Assembly (NCBI RefSeq): GCF_027625935.1
Contig: NZ_CP115300.1
Coordinates: 1,178,001-1,242,000, forward strand
Reading direction: 5' to 3'
Length of the DNA stretch: 64,000 nucleotides
DNA from: Streptomyces camelliae
GTDB taxonomy: Bacteria > Actinomycetota > Actinomycetes > Streptomycetales > Streptomycetaceae
Shown here piece by piece: positions 57,018-64,000 of the stretch. The stretch's first letter is position 1. Every line of letters begins with the position of its first letter. The notes beneath the pieces were generated by a model. That model was given only the letters and a program-made list of their open reading frames with translations, did no database searches and was not told the DNA's origin. Position numbers and translations under genes: made by a program.

Positions 57018-57355
57018 ACGACTCCGGTACCGGTACGGCCCCCACGGCCGTCGAGGAGCGGCTGCGGGCCGCCCTGGCCGCGCGGGCGCACTCCGTCGGC
57101 CCGGCCGACCTGCGTCCGCTGCGCCCGCCGACCGCGCAGGTACGGTCCGGCCGGGTGCTGCTGCGCCGGGCCGTGGCGAGCGCGCTCGTCCTGGCCGCGG
57201 TGGCGGCGCTGGTGTTCCTCGCGGTGCGCGGCGGGCCGTCCCGCCCGGCCGAGCCGGCCCGTGCGCCGCGGCCGGGCACCGCCACGCCGTCCGCGGTCCC
57301 GAGCCCGCTCGCCCCGACCACGGCCGAGCCCTCCCCCAGCGCAACGGCGCCGTGA
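57014..57355 (+). CDS. Small single-pass membrane protein coupled to the sigma factor
   Basis: 113 residues. A cytoplasmic N-terminus of about 50 residues (VEERLRAALAARAHSVGPAD, then LRPLRPPTAQVRSG), one membrane helix (AVASALVLAAVAALVFLAV near 53-71) and a Pro/Ser/Thr-rich outer tail. The ATG overlaps the sigma stop (ATGA). The order and topology suggest an anti-sigma-like regulator, but no ZAS or other anti-sigma signature is visible, so the role is inferred from context only. Confidence 0.65.
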   Translation: MNDSGTGTAPTAVEERLRAALAARAHSVGPADLRPLRPPTAQVRSGRVLLRRAVASALVLAAVAALVFLAVRGGPSRPAEPARAPRPGTATPSAVPSPLAPTTAEPSPSATAP

Positions 57356-57356
57356 A

Positions 57357-57722
57357 CTACGTCCCGGGATGGGCGAGTTCCATGTCATGACCCTCGACGT
57401 CGGCGCCGGACGGCGTCACCCCGGCGGCCCGGGGCGGGTGACCGGCGGCGATCAGCGTGTACCGGCCGCCGTCCAGGTCCGAGAAGGCGTACGCCCCGTC
57501 GTCGCCGGTGGTGGTCGTGGCGACGACGTCGCCCGCCGCGTCGACCAGGGTCACCCGGGCGTCGCCGAGCGGCCCGCCCGCACCGCGTACCGTGCCCCGC
57601 ACCCGGGCGCCGGACCGCAGGTCGGCCGCGACGCGGGTGACACCGGTGCCGGAGATCTCCACGGGCAGCGCGAGCGGGCGGTGTTCCGGCGAGCTGATCG
57701 GTATCGCCGATCCCCCCCGCAT
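57357..57722 (-). pseudogene. Carboxypeptidase-regulatory-like domain fragment (probable truncated remnant)
   Basis: A single Ig-like repeat unit (ARVRGTVRGAGGPLGDARVT, then LVDAAGDVVATTTTGDDGAY, AFSDLDGGRYTLIAAGH) preceded by PEHRPLALPVEISGTGVTRV. It resembles the C-terminal appendage of larger exported or transport proteins. The upstream end has no ribosome site: ATG 57722 is embedded in GGGGGGG and directly follows a terminator hairpin. I read it as the 3' remnant of a larger gene, with transcription unlikely. It could instead be a short real gene. Confidence 0.5.
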
Positions 57723-57724
57723 AC

Positions 57725-57758
57725 ACGCCCCTGCCCGCGGCGCCGCGGGCAGGGGCGT
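57725..57758. terminator. Perfect 34-bp palindrome after the pirin gene
   Basis: ACGCCCCTGCCCGCGGC followed directly by its complement GCCGCGGGCAGGGGCGT, 17-bp arms with no central spacer, 13 bases beyond the pirin stop. It is a strong terminator candidate for the minus-strand pirin transcript. Confidence 0.8.
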
Positions 57759-57770
57759 CGGGCTGCCCGG

Positions 57771-58736
57771 CTAGCGCGCGCGGCCGCGCGCCTTCAGGGG
57801 TGTGCGCGGCAGCTCGGGGGCGGCCAGCGGTGCGCCGTCGTAGCCCTTCACCTCGCCGAAGCGGCTGCCGGTCTGCCAGTCGGTGCGGGCCTGTTCGATC
57901 TCCGCCTGTGTCCGGCCGATGAAGTTCCACCACATGACCAGTTCCTCTTCGAACGGCTCGCCGCCGAGCAGCATGAGGCCGGCGTCGGACTCCGCGCGCA
58001 GCGGCAGCTCGCGGCGGCCGCAGCCGAGGTAGAGCATCGAGCCCGGCAGCACCGGCACGCCGTCGACGTGCACCTCGCCGGACATCGCGAGCACGCCGTA
58101 CTCGAAGTCCGGTACGAGCGGCAGCCGTACGTCGGCGCCGCGGGCGAGGGCGAGGTCGGCGCCGACGATCGGGGTGTACGTCGTACCCGGGGAGGCCGAG
58201 CCGTCGAGGTCGCCGAGTATCACGGTCGCCGTGAGGCCGGGCGCCGTGACCGTCGGCAGCTCCGCGTGGTACTCGAACGCCGGGTCGGTGTACCGGTGCG
58301 CGTCGGGCAGCGCGACCCACAGCTGCGCGCCGTGGAGGTAGCGCGCGTGCGACTTCGGGCTCTCCTCCGAGTGGCTGATCGCACGGCCCGAGGTCATGAG
58401 CCCGAGTTCGCGGGGCCGGATCGTGCGGAGGCTGCCGGTCGAGTCGCGGTGCAGCACTTCGCCCTCGTGCAGCCAGCTGACGGTCTGCAGGCCCATGTGC
58501 GGGTGCGGGGGTACCTGCATGCCGGGCTCGTCGGCGATGTCATCGGGGCCGTAGTGGTCGACGAATGCCCAGGCGCCGATCATGCGCCGGCCGAGGTTCG
58601 GCAGCAGCCGGCGCACTTCGGTGGATTCCCCGAGCTGTACGTGTCGCGGGCTCAGCAGCTCGCGGACGGGTTCGGCGACGACGAATCCGCGGCCGCCGCA
58701 CACGCTCGGTACGGGCGCGCGGTCAAGGTTGCTCAT
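57771..58736 (-). CDS. Pirin-family (quercetinase-like) bicupin protein
   Basis: 321 residues. N-terminal cupin with metal ligands in FVDHYGP, VPPHPHMGLQTVSWLHEGEV and LHRDSTGSLRTIRP; RAISHSEESP follows. The C-terminal cupin (about 180-290: LPLVPDFEYGVLAMSGEVHV, then GSMLYLGCGRRELPLRAESD) and the PFEEELVMWWNFIGRTQAEI signature are characteristic of pirins. Bacterial pirins bind iron and have quercetin dioxygenase or redox-regulatory roles. ATG 58736 is chosen over the in-frame 58745. Confidence 0.88.
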   Translation of the reverse strand: MSNLDRAPVPSVCGGRGFVVAEPVRELLSPRHVQLGESTEVRRLLPNLGRRMIGAWAFVDHYGPDDIADEPGMQVPPHPHMGLQTVSWLHEGEVLHRDSTGSLRTIRPRELGLMTSGRAISHSEESPKSHARYLHGAQLWVALPDAHRYTDPAFEYHAELPTVTAPGLTATVILGDLDGSASPGTTYTPIVGADLALARGADVRLPLVPDFEYGVLAMSGEVHVDGVPVLPGSMLYLGCGRRELPLRAESDAGLMLLGGEPFEEELVMWWNFIGRTQAEIEQARTDWQTGSRFGEVKGYDGAPLAAPELPRTPLKARGRAR

Positions 58737-58875
58737 GCGGCACAACCTAGCGGGGGCGGGGGCGGCGGCGCGCCCGGAACGGCGGCCCGGTCCGTGTCTT
58801 CAGCCGGTCGAGCAGTCCGGTGAGTTCCACCCGGATCCCGGGTGCCTCGGGACCGGATCGCAGCAGGCGCAGGTG

Positions 58876-59310
58876 TCAGGCCTGCTCCACCGTCGCCGTC
58901 ACCGGTGTTCCCGTCTCCACCGTACGGCTGACCGTGCAGAGGCGGTCGTGGGAGGTCTTCACCGCCCGGGGCAGGATCGCGCGGGCCCGTTCGGCGCCCT
59001 CGCCGTCGGGGAACGTGACGTGGAAGGTGACGGCGAGGTCCGTGAGGCGGTTGCCGAGGTCGTCGTCGACCTTCGTACCCCGCACGTCGACGGTGAAGGC
59101 GGTGGGCTCCGCGTGCCGGCCGGTCGCGATGTCCACGTCCACCGCCGTGCAGCCGCCGAGTGCCGCCAGCAGCAGCTCGACGGGGGTGAACTCGGTGTCA
59201 CCCGCGGCGCCGGTGCCGAAGGAGATCGTGCCGCCGCGGGCGTTCGTCGCGGTGAAGTGGCCGGTGCTGGTGCGCTCCACGGTGACGGTGCGCAGGGAGT
59301 TGTCGGTCAT
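58876..59310 (-). CDS. OsmC/Ohr-family thiol peroxidase
   Basis: 144 residues. The two reactive cysteines of the family are present: LAALGGCTAVDVDIAT near 55 and SHDRLCTVSRTVETGTPV near 123. Sequence ARGGTISFGTGAAGDTEFTP fits the OsmC fold. Such proteins reduce organic hydroperoxides using lipoylated or mycothiol reductants. ATG 59310. After the stop, the frame stays open for 43 codons up to 58746, probably by chance. The FAD-oxidase gene ends 31 bases upstream on the same strand. Confidence 0.87.
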   Translation of the reverse strand: MTDNSLRTVTVERTSTGHFTATNARGGTISFGTGAAGDTEFTPVELLLAALGGCTAVDVDIATGRHAEPTAFTVDVRGTKVDDDLGNRLTDLAVTFHVTFPDGEGAERARAILPRAVKTSHDRLCTVSRTVETGTPVTATVEQA

Positions 59311-59340
59311 ACCGGCGACCCTAACTCGGCAGGGGCCGCG

Positions 59341-60756
59341 TCACCGGCCGAGCACTTTGCCCGGGTTGAGCAGGCCGTGAGGGTCGAGGGCGTCCTTGAC
59401 CGCCCGGTTGAGGGCCATGACCTCCGGGCCCAGCTCGGCGTGCAGCCCCTCCCGCTTGAGCAGGCCGACCCCGTGCTCCCCGGTGACCGTGCCGCCCAGC
59501 GCCAGGGCCTCGGTGATGATCTCGCGGAAGGCGGCCTGCGCCCGCTCCCGCGCCGCCTCGTCGCCGGGCGGGGTGATCAGCAGCGGGTGCAGATTGCCGT
59601 CCCCGGCGTGGGCGATGTTGGCGATGAGCGTGTCGTGCCGCTCGGCGAGGGCGTGGATGCGGCCGAGCATCTCCGGGACGGCGGACTTCGGTACGCAGAT
59701 GTCCTCGGTGAGCACGGGGCCGAGCCGTTCCAGGGCCGGGTAGGCGAGCCGGCGCGCCTCGAACAGCGCGTCCGCCTCCTGCGGGTCGGTGGAGCGGGCC
59801 GCCCAGGTGGCACCCGCGGCCTCGAAACAGCGCAGGACGGTCTCGGCCTCCTCCTCGCCCGCCTTCCCGGGCGCGTCGGTGCGGCCGAGCAGGACGACGT
59901 CCGCGTCGGCGGACAGCCCCATCTGCTTCCACGCGTCGACGGCCTCCAGGCAGTACCGGTCGATGAGTTCCAGCGCGGAGGGGGTCACTCCGGCGGCGGC
60001 CACCGCGGCGACCGCGCGGCCCGCGTCCACGACGGACGAGAAGTACCCGGCGACCGTGTGCTCCGGCGGGCGGCCGGGCCGCAGCCGGAGCGTCACCTCG
60101 GTGATCACGCCGAGGGTGCCCTCGGACCCGACCATCAGGCCGGTGAGGTCGTAGCCCGCGACGCCCTTGGCGGTACGGCGGCCGACCCGGACGAGTTCCC
60201 CGGTGCCGGTGACGAACTGCAGGCCCAGCACGTAGTCGCGGGTGACGCCGTACTTCACACAGCAGATTCCGCCCGCGTTCGTGGCCACGTTGCCGCCGAT
60301 GGTGGACCAGCGGGCGCTGGCCGGATCCGGCGGGTACCACAGGCCGTGCGCGGCGCAGGCGGTGCGCAGGTCCTCGTTGACGACGCCGGGTTCGACGACC
60401 GCGAGCCGCTCCAGCGGGTCGATGCGCTTGACGGCCGTCATGGCCTCGGTGGACAGCACCACCGCCCCGTCGACGGCGTTCGCGCCGCCGGACAGCCCGG
60501 TGCCGGCCCCGCGCGGCACCACCGAGGCCGCGTGGTCGAGGCAGGCGAGGACGACCGCGCGCACCTCCTCGGCGGCGCGTGGCCGCACCAGTGCCGTGGG
60601 CCGTCCGTGGGGCGCCCATTCCGCCTCGTCGTGCGCGTAACGCGCCAGCACGGCCGGGTCGGTGACGACGCGTCCCCCGGGCAGGTCGCGGTGGAGGCGT
60701 TCGATCAGTGCGGAGTCCGGGGCGTCCGGCGGGCGATCCGGGAGGGCGTGGGGCAT
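59341..60756 (-). CDS. FAD-linked oxidase, glycolate oxidase GlcD/D-lactate dehydrogenase type
   Basis: 471 residues. PCMH-type FAD domain: VVPRGAGTGLSGGANAVDGA near 75, TIGGNVATNAGGICCVKYGV near 150, GEGTLGVITEVTLRL-like near 210. Cap and C-terminal region with IANIAHAGDGNLHPLLI (metal-binding His) and TVTGEHGVGLLKREGL. Family members oxidise glycolate, D-lactate or D-2-hydroxyglutarate. No GlcE/GlcF or iron-sulfur partner is nearby, so it acts alone or with a distant partner. ATG 60756. Confidence 0.87.
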   Translation of the reverse strand: MPHALPDRPPDAPDSALIERLHRDLPGGRVVTDPAVLARYAHDEAEWAPHGRPTALVRPRAAEEVRAVVLACLDHAASVVPRGAGTGLSGGANAVDGAVVLSTEAMTAVKRIDPLERLAVVEPGVVNEDLRTACAAHGLWYPPDPASARWSTIGGNVATNAGGICCVKYGVTRDYVLGLQFVTGTGELVRVGRRTAKGVAGYDLTGLMVGSEGTLGVITEVTLRLRPGRPPEHTVAGYFSSVVDAGRAVAAVAAAGVTPSALELIDRYCLEAVDAWKQMGLSADADVVLLGRTDAPGKAGEEEAETVLRCFEAAGATWAARSTDPQEADALFEARRLAYPALERLGPVLTEDICVPKSAVPEMLGRIHALAERHDTLIANIAHAGDGNLHPLLITPPGDEAARERAQAAFREIITEALALGGTVTGEHGVGLLKREGLHAELGPEVMALNRAVKDALDPHGLLNPGKVLGR

Positions 60757-60911
60757 GGCAGCACCGTAATCCGGTATGTCCCGCGGCGGCCGGTGAACGG
60801 GGCGATCTCGGCGCGGAAACCGGGAAGTCCGCCGCCCTCACCGGTGTTGGAGCCGGTGGCGCCGGGTACCGGCGTCGCTCGTCAGCTCGCTGAGCAAGAG
60901 GAAGAAGAGCC

Positions 60912-61343
60912 ATGTTCCAGCGCATCCTGGTCGCCGTCGATTCCGGTCCCGCCCATCACTCCGCCGTACGGCTGGCGGGCGAGCTGGCCAAGCTGGCCGG
61001 TTCCGAGGTCCGGGTCCTGCATGTCATCGCGTCCGCCGCCACGCTCGCCACGGTCGTCCCGTTGGAGGACGACGCCGAGGGCAGGGCCGTGCTCGACGAG
61101 GCCGTGGCGGCCCTGGGCGACCTGGACGTCAAGGCCGACGGCGTGCTGGTCCGCGGCCTGACCACCCAGGTCGCCACCACGATCGCGGAGTCGGCCGCGG
61201 AGTTCGGCGCCGACCTCATCGTGCTGAGCCCCCATCACCGGGGCGTCGTGGAGGCCCTGTTCACCCCGCGGGTCAGCGACGCCGTCGCGCACACGAGCCG
61301 CACGCCGGTCCTGCTGGCGCCGGAGGACGAGCACCTGGCCTGA
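60912..61343 (+). CDS. Universal stress protein, UspA family
   Basis: 143 residues. RILVAVDSGPAHHSAVRLAG at the N-terminus and a Rossmann-like fold (VRVLHVIASAATLA, ADLIVLSPHHRGVVEALFTP). The usual ATP-binding G-2x-G-9x-G-S/T motif is missing: the corresponding loop reads SPHHRGVVEALFTPR. It probably does not bind ATP, like UspA of the non-binding group. ATG 60912 has GAAGAAGAG upstream. A strong hairpin follows the stop. Confidence 0.85.
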   Translation: MFQRILVAVDSGPAHHSAVRLAGELAKLAGSEVRVLHVIASAATLATVVPLEDDAEGRAVLDEAVAALGDLDVKADGVLVRGLTTQVATTIAESAAEFGADLIVLSPHHRGVVEALFTPRVSDAVAHTSRTPVLLAPEDEHLA

Positions 61344-61349
61344 GGCCGG

Positions 61350-61392
61350 GCCGTCTCCCGGGGCGGGCTCGGCGCTCGCCCCGGGAGACGGC
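61350..61392 (+). terminator. Strong hairpin after the universal stress protein gene
   Basis: Perfect 16-bp arms GCCGTCTCCCGGGGCG and CGCCCCGGGAGACGGC with an 11-base loop, seven bases after the stop. It insulates the MarR genes. Confidence 0.85.
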
Positions 61393-61436
61393 ACCCTGGA
61401 TCGCGGACCACGGTCGGAGCGGACCGTCGCCAAAAC

Positions 61437-61464
61437 AGTAGCCATGTACATAGTAGCCATGTAC
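61437..61464. promoter_or_regulatory. 13-bp direct repeats with palindromic edges upstream of the MarR pair
   Basis: AGTAGCCATGTAC at 61437-61449 and 61452-61464 (15-base period). The outer ACAGTA...TACTGT ends form an inverted repeat, and GTACAT/ATGTAC are internal palindromes. The element ends 10 bases before the MarR ATG, so repressor binding would block transcription. Confidence 0.7.
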
Positions 61465-61474
61465 TGTATTCGCC

Positions 61475-61963
61475 ATGAGCAACGGTTCCGAAGGAGCCAC
61501 GCCCGGCTTCCTGGTGTGGCGGCTGTCGATGAAGTGGCGGGTCGCGGTGGACCGCGCGGTGGCCCCGCTGGGGCTGACACACGCGCAGTACGCGCTGCTG
61601 GCCTCGCTGTACGGCATGCACCGCACCGGACTGCGGCCCAGCCAGCGCCGGCTCGCCGACCAGATCGGGCTGGAGGCGCTCTACGTCTCCAAGCTGGCCC
61701 GCGGCCTGGAGTCGGCCGGCCTTCTCGAACGCACCCGGGACCCGGCCGACCCGCGCGCCGTCCAGCTGGCGCTCACCGAGCAGGGACGCGAGGTCACCGC
61801 GAAGGCGATCGGCGTCGTCCAGGGGCTGCTGCGGCAGCTGCTGGCCCCACTCGGCGGACTCGGCAGCCCGCGCACGCGGGAGTTCACCCGCGAGCTCAGA
61901 ACCCTGCTCGACGCACCGCTTGACCCGTTCGGCACCACCGATCACGAGACGGAGCAGCCATGA
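61475..61963 (+). CDS. MarR-family transcriptional regulator
   Basis: 162 residues. Winged helix near 55-115 (AQYALLASLYGMHRTGLRPS, QRRLADQIGLEALYVSKLAR, GLESAGLLERTRDPADPRAV). The N-terminal helices start with FLVWRLSMKWRVAVDRAVAP. No conserved redox cysteine. Its ATG follows the 13-bp repeats almost directly. The next gene starts within its stop (ATGA), so the two are co-translated. Confidence 0.87.
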   Translation: MSNGSEGATPGFLVWRLSMKWRVAVDRAVAPLGLTHAQYALLASLYGMHRTGLRPSQRRLADQIGLEALYVSKLARGLESAGLLERTRDPADPRAVQLALTEQGREVTAKAIGVVQGLLRQLLAPLGGLGSPRTREFTRELRTLLDAPLDPFGTTDHETEQP

Positions 61964-62418
61964 CCACCACCACCGCACCCCGCGTCGACCCCCGCGTCAT
62001 CGCCCTCGCCCACTACGCGGGCCGGGCCGTCCTGGAGCGCGTCCTCGTCCGGCACGGCATCGACTTCCTGCAGTCCGTCACGCTCCGGCTGACGGTCGTG
62101 GCCGACGGCCCGGTCGAGCGGGCCGGCCTCGTCGCCGACGTCGTCGGCGCGGTGAAGGTCGCCGAGGCCGACGCCCACCGCGCGATCGACGCGCTGACGG
62201 CCGCCGGGCTGGTGTCGGCCGAGGAGCCGTCCCACGTGCGCGTCACGGACGCCGGACGGGAGCTGTACGCCACGACCTCCGCCGCGACCGCCCCGATCAC
62301 CGCCCGGATCTACGCGGGCATCTCCGAGGAGGACCGGGCCGTGGCCGGGCGCGTCCTGGCCTTGATCGCGGAGCGGGCCGACGCGGAGCTGGCCGCTCTG
62401 AGCACACGGAACAGTTAG
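61960..62418 (+). CDS. MarR/PadR-like winged-helix protein, second gene of the pair
   Basis: 152 residues. Segments VTLRLTVVADGPVERAGLVA, then VKVAEADAHRAIDALTAAGL and SHVRVTDAGRELYATTSAAT form a winged helix like MarR regulators, though the N-terminus is diverged. It overlaps the first MarR gene by ATGA. The pair might form a heterodimer or a repressor with its accessory protein. No membrane pump or enzyme gene is in the operon. Confidence 0.75.
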   Translation: MTTTTAPRVDPRVIALAHYAGRAVLERVLVRHGIDFLQSVTLRLTVVADGPVERAGLVADVVGAVKVAEADAHRAIDALTAAGLVSAEEPSHVRVTDAGRELYATTSAATAPITARIYAGISEEDRAVAGRVLALIAERADAELAALSTRNS

Positions 62419-62468
62419 TGGAATATTGAACAACTGCGTTCCGTTGTGGCCTCCGAAGGAGGTCGACA

Positions 62469-62828
62469 GTGGAGACGCGAGTGGAGACGACGTACTACCA
62501 CCACGGCACGCCGGCCGAGCGCTGGGAGCGCGCGCAGCAGTTCTTCGACGCCAAGGACTACGCGGGTGCGGCACGGGTGCTGACCGGGCTGGTCGAGGAG
62601 GTGCCGGAGCAGACCGGACCCCGGCTGCTGCTGGCCCGCGCCTACTACCACTCGGCCCAACTGCGCCGCGCCGAAGCCGAACTGCGGGTCATCGTGGAAC
62701 GCGACCCGGTGGAGCACTACGCCCGGCTGCTGCTGGGCCGCACCCTCGAACGGCAGGCCCGGCACGAGGAGGCGCAAGCGCACCTGCGGATCGCCTCGGC
62801 GCTCGCGGGCGACTTCCCGCAGGACTGA
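62469..62828 (+). CDS. Small tetratricopeptide-repeat protein
   Basis: 119 residues, mostly TPR helices: AERWERAQQFFDAKDYAGAA, RVLTGLVEEVPEQTGPRLLL, ARAYYHSAQLRRAEAELRVI and LLLGRTLERQARHEEAQAHL. Three consecutive repeats and a capping helix make a protein-binding scaffold. No signal peptide. GTG 62469 has AAGGAGG six bases upstream. It is widespread in Streptomyces with no known partner. Confidence 0.8.
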   Translation: METRVETTYYHHGTPAERWERAQQFFDAKDYAGAARVLTGLVEEVPEQTGPRLLLARAYYHSAQLRRAEAELRVIVERDPVEHYARLLLGRTLERQARHEEAQAHLRIASALAGDFPQD

Positions 62829-62840
62829 ACGGCACAGGAC

Positions 62841-62870
62841 GGGCCCGGTTCCCGTACGGGGACCGGGCCC
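62841..62870 (+). terminator. Hairpin after the TPR gene
   Basis: GGGCCCGGTTCCCG paired with CGGGGACCGGGCCC (one G-T pair) around TA; 12 bases after the TPR stop and 53 bases before the deformylase start. Confidence 0.7.
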
Positions 62871-62923
62871 TCGGCACGACCGCCCGCGCCGGGGGCGGCG
62901 GGCGGGCATGGCATCCTGGCGCG

Positions 62924-63568
62924 ATGGCACCCTCCCCTGATCACGCGCCGCTCGCCGAGCGGGTCGAGGAACTCCTCGCCGCCGGCGGCCCCTTGCCCAT
63001 CGTCGCCGCCGGACAGCCCGTGCTGCGGCGCGGCACCGAGCCGTACGACGGCCAGCTCGGCCCCGCCCTGCTGGCCCGCTTCATCGAGGCCCTGCGCGAC
63101 ACCATGCACGCCGCGCCCGGCGTGGGCCTCGCCGCGCCGCAGGTCGGCGTGCCCCTGCGGATCGCGGTCATGGAGGACCCGGCGCCGGTGCCCGAGGAGA
63201 TCGCCGTGACCCGGGGCCGGGTGCCCCAGCCGTTCCGGGTCCTGGTCAACCCGGTGTACGAGCCCGTCGGCAGCGCGCGTGCCGCGTTCTTCGAGGGCTG
63301 CCTGAGCGTGCCGGGCTGGCAGGCGGTGGTGGCCCGGCACACGGAGGTACGGCTGCGCGGCCAGGACGAGCGGGGCCGCGAGCTGGACGAGGTGGTCACC
63401 GGGTGGCCCGCCCGTATCGTCCAGCACGAGACGGACCACCTCGACGGCATGCTCTACCTGGACCGCGCCGAACTGAGGTCGCTGTCCACCAACGAGGCCG
63501 TGGCGGCGCTGTGGGCCCAGCCGACGCCGGAGACGGCGGCCGCGGCCCTCGGCTTCGAGCTGCCGTAA
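62924..63568 (+). CDS. def: Peptide deformylase
   Basis: 214 residues. All three metal motifs are present: GVGLAAPQVG near 68, EGCLSVPG near 124 (Cys ligand) and QHETDHLDG near 168 (HExxH-type). It removes the N-formyl group from new proteins. The sequence is of the actinobacterial type with a longer N-terminus. ATG 62924 was selected because MAPSPDHAPLAERVEELL begins the family similarity; the ribosome site is weak (GGCGGGC). Probably a second deformylase paralogue. Confidence 0.9.
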   Translation: MAPSPDHAPLAERVEELLAAGGPLPIVAAGQPVLRRGTEPYDGQLGPALLARFIEALRDTMHAAPGVGLAAPQVGVPLRIAVMEDPAPVPEEIAVTRGRVPQPFRVLVNPVYEPVGSARAAFFEGCLSVPGWQAVVARHTEVRLRGQDERGRELDEVVTGWPARIVQHETDHLDGMLYLDRAELRSLSTNEAVAALWAQPTPETAAAALGFELP

Positions 63569-63603
63569 CTGCCCCGAGCGCCCTGACTGCCGTACATCCG
63601 CGG

Positions 63604-64000
63604 TCAGTTGTCCCGGTACGCCTCCAGCAGCCGCAGCCATACCTCGCTCAGTGTCGGGTACGACGGGACGGCGTGCCACAGCCGGCCGACCGGGACGCGG
63701 CCAGCGACGGCGACGGTCGCGGAGTGGATGAGTTCGCCGACGCCGGGGCCGACGAAGGTGACGCCGCGCAGGATCTCGTCCTCCAGGTCCACGACCATCC
63801 GGGCGCGGCCCTTGTAGCCGTCGGCGTACAGGCCCGCGCCGGCGACCGAGGAGAACTCGACGTCCACGGCGCGGACGCGGTGCCCGGCCTGTTCCGCTTC
63901 GGCGAGGGAGAGACCGACGGCGGCGGCCTCCGGGTCGGTGAAGACGACCTGGGGCACGGCGTGATGGTCGGCGGTGGCGGCGTGCGCGCCCCAGGGCTCC
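63604..64000 (-). CDS. Pyridine nucleotide-disulphide oxidoreductase, C-terminal part
   Basis: The C-terminal ~131 residues only; the gene continues past the right edge. VPQVVFTDPEAAAVGLSLAE is the start of the dimerisation domain, followed by RMVVDLEDEILRGVTFVGPG, ATVAVAGRVPVGRLWHAVPS and YPTLSEVWLRLLEAYRD. This is the mercuric reductase/dihydrolipoamide dehydrogenase family. The active-site and FAD motifs are outside the window, so the exact member is unknown. Confidence 0.8.
   Translation of the reverse strand, partial: EPWGAHAATADHHAVPQVVFTDPEAAAVGLSLAEAEQAGHRVRAVDVEFSSVAGAGLYADGYKGRARMVVDLEDEILRGVTFVGPGVGELIHSATVAVAGRVPVGRLWHAVPSYPTLSEVWLRLLEAYRDN

Noticed and set aside
58746..58875. 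Open frame of about 43 codons continuing after the OsmC stop
   Set aside because: No start codon or ribosome site, no similarity that I recognise; high-GC sequence often stays open by chance.
1..64000. Search for tRNA/rRNA, integrase, transposase or defence genes
   Set aside because: I saw none: the window is made of metabolic, transport and regulatory genes with uniform base composition, so no mobile element or defence island is claimed.

Overview
The window is high-GC DNA (mostly G or C in third codon positions) with GTG and TTG starts, GGAGG-type ribosome sites, many small one-component regulators and Tat or Sec-exported proteins. All of this points to a Streptomyces or a close actinomycete chromosome. 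It holds about 65 protein genes, two of them cut by the window edges. I see no rRNA, tRNA, CRISPR array, transposase or phage gene, and no gene-free stretch longer than about 300 bases. Large ORFs opposite known genes are GC-driven shadows and are omitted.

Layout. 1-9.1 kb: end of a GlxA-like regulator, a quinone-oxidoreductase-type dehydrogenase, a STAS-domain protein convergent with a divergent PRPP synthetase, a large membrane glycosyltransferase (GT39/PMT type), a PHP-domain protein, an alpha/beta hydrolase and a ROK regulator. 9.2-15.4 kb: an aminoglycoside-phosphotransferase-fold kinase, a fused P450-reductase of CYP102 (BM3) type facing a PAS-LuxR regulator, and a DUF3626 protein. 15.4-22.1 kb: an FBP zinc-finger protein, a second quinone oxidoreductase facing a CGNR zinc-finger regulator across three 21-bp palindromes, a FUSC-type membrane protein with an unknown conserved partner, an exported beta-propeller lactonase-like protein, and a DUF2470 protein behind a clear iron box. 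22.1-30.6 kb: a TetR regulator facing a stand-alone CYP102-like P450, a cysteine-rich pentapeptide-repeat protein, a lipoprotein-type hydrolase, a TipAL-like MerR regulator translationally coupled to a drug-type glycosyltransferase, a PIG-L deacetylase and an S33 peptidase-like hydrolase.

30.7-46.4 kb is the most coherent block: a complete L-rhamnose locus. A LacI regulator, a secreted BNR_4 propeller protein (possible ulvan/rhamnoglycan lyase), rhamnose mutarotase and an ABC importer (RhaS, RhaQ, RhaP, RhaT) lie on the minus strand. Rhamnose isomerase, a fused rhamnulose-phosphate aldolase/lactaldehyde dehydrogenase, rhamnulokinase and LutABC lie on the plus strand. The divergent promoter region carries two matching LacI-type operators. 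Together the genes can plausibly take a rhamnose-containing polymer to DHAP plus pyruvate.

46.4-64 kb: a third quinone oxidoreductase, an osmoprotectant (OpuC-like) ABC transporter, a TetR regulator facing a MoxR/VWA pair, a D-cysteine desulfhydrase-type PLP enzyme, a cupin, a proline-rich exported protein with a 36-bp minisatellite, a SigE-family sigma factor coupled to a small membrane protein, pirin, OsmC, a GlcD-type FAD oxidase, a universal stress protein, a tandem MarR pair behind 13-bp direct repeats, a TPR protein, peptide deformylase and the end of a pyridine-nucleotide-disulphide oxidoreductase.

The recurring theme is a metabolic or redox enzyme facing its own one-component regulator across a recognisable operator (CGNR, TetR twice, LacI, MerR, MarR, ROK, iron box). 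A Streptomyces-type intergenic repeat (CCCC-GAA-GGGG hairpin family) occurs several times, and one copy is read as the C-terminus of the stand-alone P450.
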